DNA of 32,148 nucleotides from Natronohydrobacter sp. (GTDB lineage Bacteria; Pseudomonadota; Alphaproteobacteria; Rhodobacterales; Rhodobacteraceae), in NCBI GenBank assembly GCA_030603695.1, contig JAUVXF010000028.1, forward strand, positions 1 to 32,148, in the 5' to 3' direction. The notes below the pieces were generated by a model, which worked only from the letters and a program-made list of their open reading frames with translations, was not told the origin of the DNA and searched no databases. Every line of letters starts with the position of its first letter. The first letter of the stretch is position 1. Positions 23,796 to 31,932 of this stretch are shown here, piece after piece. The position numbers and the translations under genes were made by a program.

Positions 23796-25826
23796 TCAGG
23801 CCGGGCGTGGCCCGGCCCGGCGTGCCCCCAGCCAGTTGATTGCAAAAACCACCACAATCACCAAAGCACTTGCCAATTCGACCCCGAAATCGGGCCAGAA
23901 CAGCCCCACAATGGCAGGCAGCATCACCAAACGCGAAACGGCATCAAGGCGGGTGAATAGCCAGCCCTCTATCGCGCTTGCAAAGGCCGCCAGCCCCAGA
24001 ATGGCGGTGGCCCCTGTCCAGAGCACGACAGGCAGCGGCCCGCCATAGATGATTTCGGGGTTGAACACCATGAATAGCGGGATCAGATACAGGCCCTTTG
24101 CATATTTCCACGCCTGCATACTGGTTTCCATGGGTTTTGCGCCTGCCACCGCCGCGCCGGCAAAACCCGCAAGCGCCACCGGGGGTGTCACATTGCTGTC
24201 CTGCGAATACCAGAACACCACCAAATGCGCGATCAAAAGCGGGATGCCGAATTCATTATGCAGCGCAGGCCCCACCAGCACGATCAGCACGATATAGCTG
24301 GCCGTCACCGGCAGGCCCAAGCCCAGCACAAGCGAGGCGATCAGCACCAGCCCCAGCGCGATCACGATATTTCCACCTGAAAGCGAGATCATCATGGACG
24401 AGAATTTCAGCCCCAGCCCTGTCAGGCCCACGACCCCCACAATGATCCCCGCCACCGCGCAGGCAATCGACACAGACACCGCATTGCGCGCGCCCAGTTC
24501 AAGCGATTCAAACACCATCCGCACGCCGCGCATAACAGAGGCCCAGACCCGCGCGCCTGTCAGCGGCCCATCAGCAAAAAGCACCCAAGCCCCGCGCAAC
24601 CCTGCCACCGCGATAACCGAGATAATCGCCCAGAACCCCACCCGCATGGGCGAGATGTTATTGACCAGCAACCACACCAGCAGCACCAGCGGCACGATGA
24701 ATTGCCAACCCGCCTTCAGCACCTTCCGCACCAGCGGCAATTCGGACGGGTGCATGCCCCGCATGCCCTGTTTCATCGCCACCAAATGCACAAACAGATA
24801 AACCGTGCCCAGATACAGAATGGCCGGGAAGATCGAGACCATGACAATCTCGATATAAGGCACGCGGGTATATTCCGAAATCAGAAAGGCCCCTGCCCCC
24901 ATCAAAGGCGGCGTGATCTGCCCCCCCGTTGATGCTGCCGCCTCAATCCCGCCCGCCTGTGCGGGCTTGTAGCCCAGCTTTTTCATCAGCGGGATGGTGA
25001 ATGCCCCTGTTGTCACCACATTGGCAATGGCAGAGCCAGAGATAGACCCCATCCCCGCGCTGGCGATAACAGCGGCTTTGGCAGGCCCGCCCGGTTTGCG
25101 CCCGGTGGCGGCAAAGGCCAGATCAATGAAAAACTTGCCCGCGCCTGTCTTTTCCAGAAATGCGCCAAACAGCACGAACATGAACACAAATGTCGCGGCC
25201 ACACCCAAGGGCAGGCCGAATATCCCCTCTTGCCCCAGATATAGCTGGCCCACCAGACGATCAGTATTCGCGCCCCGGTGGCTCAGCACCCCCGGCATCC
25301 ATTCGCCAAGCCCCGGCAGCGCGCCGCGCGGCCCGGCCAGCGCATAGGAAATCGCAATCGCGCCAATGATTGTCATGCCAAGGCCAACAGCGCGGCGGCT
25401 GGCTTCCAGCACGGCAAGCGTGCAGATAATACCCACGGCAATATCCATCTGCGTCCACCAGCCCGCGCGGGCGATGATCGCATCCAGATTCCAGATAATG
25501 TAAAACCCGCTCAGAAACCCCGCGACCAGCAAAGCACCATCAATCACCCAGCCCAGCACCCCGCGCGCGCGGGTTTGCCCAAAGACCGGAAATATCAGAA
25601 AGGCCAGCACCAGCACGAAGGCCAGATGCGCTGGGCGCTGATAGAACAGGCCCAAAGGTTGAATTCCTGCCGTATAAAGCTGAAACAGCGACAGACTGAC
25701 CGCCACAGCCGTAATCAACCACAAAACGGGGCGTGGCTGATAGGCATCTGCCGAACGCATGTTCGACGGAATCACTCCGCCCTCTATCTCGGTTTGTGGG
25801 TTGCGGGTGTCTATCTTGGTGCTCAT
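23796..25826 (-). CDS. TRAP transporter fused permease (TAXI type)
   Basis: A 676-residue inner-membrane protein in which the small (4-segment) and large (12-segment) TRAP permease subunits are fused, as is usual for TAXI-type systems. A hydrophilic N-terminal tail of about 30 residues precedes many hydrophobic segments. Large-subunit marks include GSISGSAIANVVTTGAFTIP (near residue 270), IEAAASTGGQITPPLMGAGAFL (near 300) and LGLGLPVTASYIVL (near 510). AGGAT precedes the ATG at 25826. It works with the TAXI binding protein encoded upstream and probably uses a sodium or proton gradient. The substrate is unknown; relatives take up C4-dicarboxylates, 2-oxoglutarate or glutamate. Confidence 0.92.
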   Translation of the reverse strand: MSTKIDTRNPQTEIEGGVIPSNMRSADAYQPRPVLWLITAVAVSLSLFQLYTAGIQPLGLFYQRPAHLAFVLVLAFLIFPVFGQTRARGVLGWVIDGALLVAGFLSGFYIIWNLDAIIARAGWWTQMDIAVGIICTLAVLEASRRAVGLGMTIIGAIAISYALAGPRGALPGLGEWMPGVLSHRGANTDRLVGQLYLGQEGIFGLPLGVAATFVFMFVLFGAFLEKTGAGKFFIDLAFAATGRKPGGPAKAAVIASAGMGSISGSAIANVVTTGAFTIPLMKKLGYKPAQAGGIEAAASTGGQITPPLMGAGAFLISEYTRVPYIEIVMVSIFPAILYLGTVYLFVHLVAMKQGMRGMHPSELPLVRKVLKAGWQFIVPLVLLVWLLVNNISPMRVGFWAIISVIAVAGLRGAWVLFADGPLTGARVWASVMRGVRMVFESLELGARNAVSVSIACAVAGIIVGVVGLTGLGLKFSSMMISLSGGNIVIALGLVLIASLVLGLGLPVTASYIVLIVLVGPALHNEFGIPLLIAHLVVFWYSQDSNVTPPVALAGFAGAAVAGAKPMETSMQAWKYAKGLYLIPLFMVFNPEIIYGGPLPVVLWTGATAILGLAAFASAIEGWLFTRLDAVSRLVMLPAIVGLFWPDFGVELASALVIVVVFAINWLGARRAGPRPA
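23799..23817 (+). terminator. Hairpin ending the urt operon, inside the convergent gene's 3' end
   Basis: GGCCGGGC and GCCCGGCC form a perfect 8-bp stem with loop GTG, 11 bp past the urtE stop. It lies within the last codons of the opposing TRAP permease gene (encoding the end GPRPA), so it can act for urtE from the plus strand. No T-run follows. Confidence 0.45.
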
Positions 25827-25846
25827 AGATTATATCCTGTCACGCA

Positions 25847-26323
25847 CTAAGGGTTTGTTTTCAAAACAATCCGGGCAGGCTGGCTGGGGGCAATCTGTGA
25901 CAAGGCGAGTTGCTTTGCGCCAAGCTGCAAGATGTGGCCCACCGGGGCCGCACCAATCCGCAGCAACAGGGCATTATCCGGCATGGCTTCTTCAATGCCC
26001 TCAATCCAATATCCGCCACCCTGTGCCGGGCGTAACGTGCCCCGGCCTGCGACCTCTCCCAACCCGGCGGCGAAATCATGCAGATAACTGCGCATGAGCA
26101 TAAATTGACCCGCAGAATTGGTGAAGCAATCCGCGACCTTGCCGCCTGTGACCGAATGCGCCCATGTCAGGCACAGTTCCTGACCCTCGGCCATAGGCCA
26201 CTGGGCCAGCACTTCACCAGACCCAAGCCGCACATCCAGCACCGATTCCGCACAGACGGGCAAGGCCAGGATTACCGCCAGAAAAGGGGCGGCCAGTCGC
26301 CGCCCCATCCATGCCCTGCTCAC
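25847..26323 (-). CDS. DUF1850 domain protein of the TAXI-TRAP operon
   Basis: A 158-residue protein of the DUF1850 family, found mainly beside TAXI-type TRAP genes. A signal peptide (RRLAAPFLAVILALPVCA) precedes a short beta-rich domain with ELCLTWAHSVTGGKVADCF, the conserved family block. Two Cys in it (LCLTW and DCF) may form a disulfide in the periplasm. The GTG start at 26323 overlaps the stop of the binding-protein gene by 4 bp (GTGA); ATG at 26308 is an alternative with AGGG before it. The function is unknown. Its place between binding protein and permease suggests a role in transport. Confidence 0.85.
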   Translation of the reverse strand: MSRAWMGRRLAAPFLAVILALPVCAESVLDVRLGSGEVLAQWPMAEGQELCLTWAHSVTGGKVADCFTNSAGQFMLMRSYLHDFAAGLGEVAGRGTLRPAQGGGYWIEGIEEAMPDNALLLRIGAAPVGHILQLGAKQLALSQIAPSQPARIVLKTNP

Positions 26324-27279
26324 GGGCGCTGATGATCCTGAATTGTCGCGCCCACTTCTTCCAGATACCGCAAGGTTCCGGCATGGAACGGGATTGGCGT
26401 GGAATCGGTGGTGAATTCAACAGTTGTGTCATTCGCCGCCGGGTGAATCGCGATCAGCTCTTCCACATTCTCGAACATGGCCTTGACGATGTTATAGGCC
26501 AGTTCCTCATCCATATCCTCATGCACGATAAGCACATTGGGCGTAGAGATGCTGGGCACGCCCTCTGCCATACCATCATACAGCCCTGCGCGCAGTGTAT
26601 AGGGTGCAAAGGTGGGTTCTGCTGCAATCGCAGCTGCGATTTCAGCCTCTGTCAGGCCGATTACGCGGATGGCCCGCGTTGTTGCAAGGTTCATGATGGA
26701 ACTGGTGGGCGGCCCCACACTCCAGAAACCTGCATCAATATCGCCATCGCGCAGCGCATCGGCGGTTTCATTGAAGTTCAGGCGCTGGGCGTCGAAATCC
26801 TCATAGGTGATTCCATTGGCGGCCAGCAATGTTTGCGCGCTGACTTCCGTGCCCGAACCGGGCGCCCCGACTGACACGCGCTTGCCGCGCAAATCTTCCA
26901 GACTGGTGATTCCGCTATCGGCCAGTGTCACAATCTGTAGCGCATTTGGGTAGATTGATGCCAATGCACGCAGTTCAGGAACCTGACGCCCTTCAAATGC
27001 ACCCTCGCCATGGAACGCCTGATATACAGTATCGGCCAAAGCGAGTGCGATATCACTATCGCCACGCGCAACCAGCGCCACATTCTCCACCGATGCGCCT
27101 GTCACCTCTGCACTGGCGCTTGCGCCATCCACATGGCGGTTGATCACCTCTGCCAGACCGCCGCCATAGGGGAAATACACCCCGCCCGTGCCACCGGTCG
27201 CAATCGAAAGCTGCTGCGCCTGCACAGGCATAGCCACAAGCATGGCGGCGACGCCAAGCGCCGCAAATTTATAAGTCAT
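26320..27279 (-). CDS. TAXI-family TRAP solute-binding protein
   Basis: A 319-residue periplasmic binding protein of the TAXI (TRAP-associated extracytoplasmic immunogenic) family. A Sec signal peptide (MTYKFAALGVAAMLVAMPVQAQ) precedes LSIATGGTGGVYFPYGGGLAE, the family's ligand-loop text. The blocks GDSDIALALADTVYQAFHGEG, GKRVSVGAPGSGTEVSAQTLL and ISTPNVLIVHEDMDEELAYNIVKAMFENV are typical. GGGAGG sits 6 bp before the ATG. It delivers substrate to the fused permease encoded two genes on; DUF1850 lies between. An 8+8-bp inverted repeat lies 32 bp upstream of the ATG. The substrate cannot be told from sequence. Confidence 0.92.
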   Translation of the reverse strand: MTYKFAALGVAAMLVAMPVQAQQLSIATGGTGGVYFPYGGGLAEVINRHVDGASASAEVTGASVENVALVARGDSDIALALADTVYQAFHGEGAFEGRQVPELRALASIYPNALQIVTLADSGITSLEDLRGKRVSVGAPGSGTEVSAQTLLAANGITYEDFDAQRLNFNETADALRDGDIDAGFWSVGPPTSSIMNLATTRAIRVIGLTEAEIAAAIAAEPTFAPYTLRAGLYDGMAEGVPSISTPNVLIVHEDMDEELAYNIVKAMFENVEELIAIHPAANDTTVEFTTDSTPIPFHAGTLRYLEEVGATIQDHQRP

Positions 27280-27310
27280 GATTATCCTCCCACGGATTAT
27301 GTCTTATTTG

Positions 27311-27330
27311 TCAGATCACGAATGATCTGA
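27311..27330. promoter_or_regulatory. Inverted repeat upstream of the TAXI operon, candidate operator
   Basis: TCAGATCA and TGATCTGA form perfect 8-bp arms around CGAA, 32 bp before the TAXI binding-protein ATG. The short spacer and dyad suit either a dimeric repressor site or a small RNA hairpin near the 5' end of the message. Confidence 0.4.
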
Positions 27331-27370
27331 GGCCAGACTAGCCACGCTGTTCAAGTTGCGCAAGCATTCA

Positions 27371-27399
27371 GGGGCGGGTGCATAAACGCACCCTGCCCC
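27371..27399 (-). terminator. Hairpin after dctM
   Basis: GGGGCGGGTGC (27371-27381) pairs with GCACCCTGCCCC (27388-27399) with one bulged base, 5 bp beyond the dctM stop. It probably ends the DctPQM transcript before the TAXI operon. No T-run is present on the minus strand. Confidence 0.55.
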
Positions 27400-27404
27400 T
27401 TCTC

Positions 27405-28793
27405 TTAGAACAACAACGACGGCAGCCACAGCACCATCCCTGGGAAGATGAACAACAGCGCTATCGCGACTATCTGCAAGAACACGAAAGGAACTGCGCC
27501 TTTGTAGATCATGCCTGTGCTGACAGAATTTGGCGCAACCCCCCGCAAATAGAATAACGAAAACCCAAAGGGCGGGGTCAGGAAACTGGTTTGCAGATTG
27601 ACGCCAATCATCACCCCCAGCCACACCGGATCTACCCCCAAAAGCAGCAAAGTCGGCGCGGTGATGGGCAGCACGATGAAGATGATCTCGAACGTATCCA
27701 GAATGAAACCGAGAACGAACATAATGATCATCACCGTGATCATCGCCCCCATTGCGCCGCCGGGCATGGAGGTAAGGAATTCACGCACCAGATTGTCGCC
27801 GCCCATTTGCCGGAACACGATGGCAAAGACAGACGCGCCGAACAGGATGATGAAGATCATCGATGTGACAACGGCCGTGCGTCGCGCAACTTCGACAAAG
27901 ACAGCCAAGGATAACCGCCAGCGCAGTGCCGCCAGCAATGTGGCGCCAACAGCGCCCACGGATGCGGCCTCTGTCGGGGTGGCAATGCCCCCAAGGATAG
28001 AGCCAAGCACCGCCCCGATCAGCAATAGCGGCGGGACAAGGGCAAAGATAATTTCCTTCCACAGCCCCTGCTTTTCTTCTGGTGGAACAGGGGTTGCTGG
28101 GCAGCTTTGCGGGTCTGTAATGGCCTTGAAAATGATATAGCCGATATAGAGTGCAACCAGCAGCAGGCCCGGTATCATCGCCCCTGCAAACAGATCCCCC
28201 ACAGACACCGTTTTGGGCGCGAAATTGCCAAGGCTCATCTGCACCTGGCTGTTCATGCCCGCAATCATATCCCCCATGAAGATCAGCACTGTCGAGGGCG
28301 GGATGATCTGCCCCAATGTGCCAGAGGCGCAAATCGCCCCGCTGGCCAGTTTCGGATCATAGCCTGCGCGCAGCATCGCGGGCAAAGAGATCAGGCCCAT
28401 CGTCACCACAGTCGCACCCACCACCCCCGTAGACGCCGCCAACAGAGCGCCCACAAGGATAACGGAAATCCCCAAACCGCCGCGCAAATCGCCAAAAAGC
28501 CGCCCCATTGTGGACAGCAACTGTTCGGCAATATTGCTGCGCTCCAGCATCACCCCCATGAAGATGAACAGCGGCACAGCAACCAGCACTTCGTTGATCA
28601 TGTAACCTGTGTAGCGCCCAGCCAGCGCCCGCAGGTTCGACATATCGAAAACGCCAAAATAAAGGCCCAGATAGGCAAACAGAACCGAGGTTCCCGCCAG
28701 TGTGAAGGCCACAGGAAAACCGATCAGCAAAAAGCCGATAACGCCCAAAAACATCAGCCCGGCGAGGATTTCGCCTATCAGAACAGGATCCAT
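27405..28793 (-). CDS. dctM: TRAP transporter large permease subunit DctM-like
   Basis: A 462-residue inner-membrane protein with about twelve hydrophobic segments, the substrate-translocating subunit of a TRAP system. Marks are GFPVAFTLAG at the N terminus, STGVVGATVVTMGLISLPAML (near residue 125), SGAICASGTLGQIIPPSTVLI (near 150), GGIATPTEAASVGAVGATLL (near 275) and TSFLTPPFGFSLFYLRG near the end. ATG at 28793 was chosen because GGAG lies 10 bp ahead of it, within the end of dctQ; a start at 28814 would overlap dctQ and has no such signal. It is the last gene of the DctPQM set. Confidence 0.92.
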   Translation of the reverse strand: MDPVLIGEILAGLMFLGVIGFLLIGFPVAFTLAGTSVLFAYLGLYFGVFDMSNLRALAGRYTGYMINEVLVAVPLFIFMGVMLERSNIAEQLLSTMGRLFGDLRGGLGISVILVGALLAASTGVVGATVVTMGLISLPAMLRAGYDPKLASGAICASGTLGQIIPPSTVLIFMGDMIAGMNSQVQMSLGNFAPKTVSVGDLFAGAMIPGLLLVALYIGYIIFKAITDPQSCPATPVPPEEKQGLWKEIIFALVPPLLLIGAVLGSILGGIATPTEAASVGAVGATLLAALRWRLSLAVFVEVARRTAVVTSMIFIILFGASVFAIVFRQMGGDNLVREFLTSMPGGAMGAMITVMIIMFVLGFILDTFEIIFIVLPITAPTLLLLGVDPVWLGVMIGVNLQTSFLTPPFGFSLFYLRGVAPNSVSTGMIYKGAVPFVFLQIVAIALLFIFPGMVLWLPSLLF

Positions 28794-28794
28794 T

Positions 28795-29352
28795 TCAGGC
28801 GTGCTCCGTATCATAATTATATTTGTAGTCGCTTGGAATAAGGTCTTCGCGCCCGGCGATGATCAGGATTGACCGGATTGCCATTGCCAGCCCCTGCATT
28901 GCGACCACCACGGCCAGCACGAGGATAAAGCTTTTGAGAACCCACAGCCCCGGCATGCCGCCGGGGTTGGCCGAAGCCTCTCCCAGCCGGATGGAGCGTT
29001 CGACAAAAGTGAAGGAATATGTCCAGACCACCCAGGCAAATGGCATCAGGAATATGCAAACGCCCAGCAGATCCAGCCATGCCTTGCGCAGGATCGAGGC
29101 CGGGCGATAGAAAATATCCACCCGCACATGATCATTGCGATAAAGCGCATAGCCCGCCACAGCGGTGAACATCACACCATTCATCCACGGATACAGATCC
29201 TGCATCCAAAGCCGTGTATTGCCAAACACATAGCGCTCCACGACCACCCAGAAGCAGACCAGCACAATCGCCACGGCCAACCACATGAAGATATTGCCGA
29301 TAAATCGGTTTATCAGATTGATAAATCGCATCAGATAGGAAAGCGCCGTCAT
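28795..29352 (-). CDS. dctQ: TRAP transporter small permease subunit DctQ-like
   Basis: A 185-residue inner-membrane protein with four hydrophobic segments (roughly residues 20-40, 55-72, 92-113 and 135-160), the standard layout of the TRAP small subunit. LVCFWVVVERYVFG and WMNGVMFTAVAGYALYRNDHVRVDIFYR are typical DctQ text. ATG at 29352 follows a strong GGGAGG; the frame is open further upstream without such a signal. Its stop is followed one base later by the dctM ATG. It stabilises DctM. Confidence 0.9.
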   Translation of the reverse strand: MTALSYLMRFINLINRFIGNIFMWLAVAIVLVCFWVVVERYVFGNTRLWMQDLYPWMNGVMFTAVAGYALYRNDHVRVDIFYRPASILRKAWLDLLGVCIFLMPFAWVVWTYSFTFVERSIRLGEASANPGGMPGLWVLKSFILVLAVVVAMQGLAMAIRSILIIAGREDLIPSDYKYNYDTEHA

Positions 29353-29391
29353 GTTTTCCTCCCAAAAGCAGGTTATTTTATATGACGAAAT

Positions 29392-29413
29392 GGCCCCGGA
29401 TATATCCGGGGCC
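29392..29413 (-). terminator. Perfect palindrome between dctP and dctQ
   Basis: GGCCCCGGAT and ATCCGGGGCC flank a central AT, forming a perfect 22-bp palindrome 47 bp after the dctP stop and 39 bp before the dctQ start. No T-run follows directly. It probably favours the binding protein over the permeases by protecting or ending part of the message. Confidence 0.65.
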
Positions 29414-29460
29414 ACGTTGTAAATCCGTCGCGCCAGCTACTCACCAGCGCCAAGACGGCA

Positions 29461-30570
29461 TCAGCCGAGATCCGAGATGTCGAAATACTTCTCGCGCGCC
29501 AGGGCAAAGGTAAGATCCGTGTTTTCTGTGCGTGTGCGCAACAGGTTCAGGTTCTTCACAAAGCTTTCGGCAACGGCCTTTGTCTTGGCGTCAGAGCTGT
29601 CCAGAATCTCTATCAGCAGTTCACGCGATGCGGCTGCACCGGCTTCCAGAATGCTGTCAGGCCAGTTCTTATGCGCGGTTACACCATGGTTGTCGATCAT
29701 ATCGGCCAGCGCGATCGGGTCATTGGCGTAGAAATCGGACGGAACCTGATCATATTCCGCCTGGCAGGCATCGCGCACGATGGCTTGCAAATTGGCGGGC
29801 AGCGCCTGATATTTCGCCTTGTCCACCACCACTTCCGTGGCCAAGCCCGGCTCGATGAAAGAGCTGGTGTAGTAATGCTTGCGCACCTGATGGAAGCCCA
29901 GCGCACGGTCATTGAAGGGGCCAACAAATTCAGCCGCATCCAGCGCACCCGATTGCAGCGCTGCGAAAATTTCGCCGCCTGCAAGGTTTGTGACCGATGC
30001 GCCCATCTTCTGCCAGACCTGACCACCAAGGCCGGGTGTGCGGAAACGCATGCCCTGAATATCTTCAATCCCTGTCAGCTCGTTCTGGAACCAGCCGCCA
30101 GCCTGTGTGCCGGTATCGCCGGACAAGAAACCCTGAACCCCGAAATCATCATAGATATCGTCCCACAGTTCCTGACCGCCCAGAATCCGCACCCAGGCCG
30201 CCAATTCGCGCGAGGTCATGCCGAAGGGAACGCCAGTAAAGAAGGACAGGCCAACCGATTTGTTCTGCCAATAATAGGCAGCGCCGTGGCTCATCTCTGC
30301 CGAACCGTCGATCACGGCATCCAGCGATTGCAGCGCGGGAACCATCTCGCCGGCGGCGAATACTTCTACTGTCAGCGCCCCGTCAGAGGCCGCGTTAATC
30401 CGATCTGCCACGCGCTGCGCGCCAGTGCCAAGACCGGGGAAATTGCGCGGCCAGGTTGTGACCATGCGCCATGTAATACGACCTTGTGCAATAGCTGGTG
30501 CCGCCAAAGTAGAGGCAGCAGCAGCTGTGCCCCCGATAGCGGAGGTCTTCAAAAAAGAACGACGATCCAT
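29461..30570 (-). CDS. dctP: TRAP solute-binding protein, TakP-like, Tat signal
   Basis: A 369-residue periplasmic binding protein. The start MDRRSFLKTSAIGGTAAAAS carries a twin-arginine motif (RRSFLK) and ends in APAIAQ, so export is probably by Tat. ATG at 30570 follows GGAGG; the frame is open far upstream but gives no plausible protein. The layout matches the 2-oxo-acid-binding TakP of Rhodobacter sphaeroides: GAAYYWQNKSVGLSFFTGVPFG, GGWFQNELTGIEDIQGMRFRTPG, and AAEFVGPFNDRALGFHQVRKHYY. The Trp that follows the conserved Glu in TakP is Phe here. The likely ligand is a 2-oxo acid or similar carboxylate, perhaps held through a metal ion; this is inference. Confidence 0.9.
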   Translation of the reverse strand: MDRRSFLKTSAIGGTAAAASTLAAPAIAQGRITWRMVTTWPRNFPGLGTGAQRVADRINAASDGALTVEVFAAGEMVPALQSLDAVIDGSAEMSHGAAYYWQNKSVGLSFFTGVPFGMTSRELAAWVRILGGQELWDDIYDDFGVQGFLSGDTGTQAGGWFQNELTGIEDIQGMRFRTPGLGGQVWQKMGASVTNLAGGEIFAALQSGALDAAEFVGPFNDRALGFHQVRKHYYTSSFIEPGLATEVVVDKAKYQALPANLQAIVRDACQAEYDQVPSDFYANDPIALADMIDNHGVTAHKNWPDSILEAGAAASRELLIEILDSSDAKTKAVAESFVKNLNLLRTRTENTDLTFALAREKYFDISDLG

Positions 30571-30683
30571 GTGATCCTCCCATGGTATGTTATTGACATG
30601 CCCTTGCGGGGCAGGCCCCTGACTAAAAGCATAGAGCGCGGCAACTGTGAACAGTTTTTTGGTGTATGCCTGCCTAAATTCGG

Positions 30684-30718
30684 CGTCATCTTGGGCGCTT
30701 CGCCCGCCAAGCATGACG
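30684..30718 (-). other. Imperfect inverted repeat between the EamA and dctP genes
   Basis: CGTCAT-CTTGG and CCAAG-CATGACG pair around a GGGC/GCCC core with bulges, in the 169-bp gap ahead of dctP. It may be an operator or part of the terminator region of the EamA gene. Confidence 0.35.
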
Positions 30719-30730
30719 AAAACAGAAATT

Positions 30731-30750
30731 CTGCCCGCCTCAGGCGGCAG
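30731..30750 (-). terminator. Terminator-like hairpin at the stop of the second EamA gene
   Basis: CTGCC-GCC pairs with GGC-GGCAG (one bulge, loop of 3), spanning the TGA at 30740-30742. On the minus strand it is followed by AATTTCTGTTTT, the most T-rich trailer among the hairpins of this window. Confidence 0.5.
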
Positions 30751-31624
30751 GCAAGGCCCGGCTGGGCCGAAGATTGATCCAGTTGGCAAGCAAGATGACC
30801 GCGCTGCCCAGAAAGACGAACGGATCAAGCGGCTCTGCATATAGCCACACCCCAACCAGCGCGATCACCGGCAGGCGCAAGAATTCCATCGGGGCCACGC
30901 TGGACGCTGGCGCAAGCGCCAAAGCCGATGACAGCGCAAAATGTGCGCTCAGCCCTGTCAGGCCCACCACGATAACCCAAGGCCAAATCGCGGCAGAAGG
31001 CCAGCCAAACCCGCCCCAATGCGCCAGCACGAACCCAAACAGTGTTTGCAGCGCCGTCATCCAGAACAAGACGCATAACACGCTGTCAGACCGCATGATG
31101 CGCTTGGTCAGAAGCACATTCATCGCAAAGCCAATAGCGCATAGTATCCCCGCCAGATGCCCGCCCGACAGCGCCTGCGCGCCGGGCTGCGCCACGATGA
31201 TGATGCCGGAAAACCCCAAAAGCGCCACCGCCAAGCGCCGCAGCGTAAACACCTCGCCCAGAATTAACGGTGCCAGCAATGCCACCCAGATTGGCATTGT
31301 GAATTCCAGTGCCACAAGCTGCGCCAGCGGGATAACCATGATGCCGTAAAACCACAGGTTCTGCCCCGCAAAGTGGAACAGGTTGCGCGTCAGATGCAGG
31401 CTTGGGCTGGAGGGTCTGATCTCTGCCCAGATAGCGCCGCGCCGTAAGACCAGCACAATACCCAACACCACCCCGAACCCGATAAGCGAACGCCAGAACA
31501 TCAATTCAAACGAATCCAGTTCCTGTTGGATCGCACGGCCAGAAATTGCCATCAACGTGAAAGACGCGATTGCCCCCATCATCCAGAACGCGGCTTTCAT
31601 CAGGGGCGCGGCGGGCTTAGACAC
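30740..31624 (-). CDS. EamA/DMT-family permease
   Basis: A 294-residue inner-membrane protein with about ten hydrophobic segments in two EamA repeats. Marks include FWRSLIGFGVVLGIVLVL (near residue 44), the end of repeat one LILGEVFTLRRLAVALLGFSGIIIVAQPG (near 122), and AEPLDPFVFLGSAVILLANWINLR at the end. The frame starts with GTG at 31624, preceded by a weak GGGTGG; ATG at 31600 is an alternative. It is distant in sequence from the permease at 3018. The substrate is unknown; metabolite export is usual for the family. It is upstream of the DctPQM set but separated by hairpins, so it is probably transcribed apart. Confidence 0.85.
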   Translation of the reverse strand: MSKPAAPLMKAAFWMMGAIASFTLMAISGRAIQQELDSFELMFWRSLIGFGVVLGIVLVLRRGAIWAEIRPSSPSLHLTRNLFHFAGQNLWFYGIMVIPLAQLVALEFTMPIWVALLAPLILGEVFTLRRLAVALLGFSGIIIVAQPGAQALSGGHLAGILCAIGFAMNVLLTKRIMRSDSVLCVLFWMTALQTLFGFVLAHWGGFGWPSAAIWPWVIVVGLTGLSAHFALSSALALAPASSVAPMEFLRLPVIALVGVWLYAEPLDPFVFLGSAVILLANWINLRPSRALPAA

Positions 31625-31932
31625 AACGCCACCCAGAACAGAAAATGTTAGAGTATAGGGCCACAGGCCATCGCGGTTTTTGAATAGCGTTCAAACACAT
31701 GTGAAATCAGCGCCTTGCCTTTGGCCGGTTCAGTTGGGGCGCAAAATGACCCCAAGCCCGGCAAAACACAACATCAAAGCCCAAGCCCCCGCCCCCCACT
31801 GTCGGCGCGCTCTCGAATTCTCAGTGGCAAGAGCTTCGGTGCGGGGGGATAGTGCATTTGGCGGGCCGATTTCTGCCTCGTCAGACCACGGCCCCAATCC
31901 GTTGGCCCCAATCCGTTGGCAAGGAGAAAGAT
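31625..31932. other. 308-bp divergent gap, EamA / metallo-beta-lactamase gene
   Basis: This gap lies between divergent genes. TATACT on the minus strand (31652-31657) could be a -10 box for the EamA gene, without a good -35. A 14-bp tandem duplication lies at its right end. An open minus-strand frame across the right half (31730-31945) ends in a hydrophobic stretch, but it overlaps the next gene's start and is not called. Confidence 0.4.
31890..31917. repeat. Two tandem copies of a 14-bp unit
   Basis: GGCCCCAATCCGTT is repeated exactly twice, ending 3 bp before the AAGGAG ribosome-binding site of the interrupted gene. It looks like a recent slippage duplication in the 5' untranslated region. 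Confidence 0.9.
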
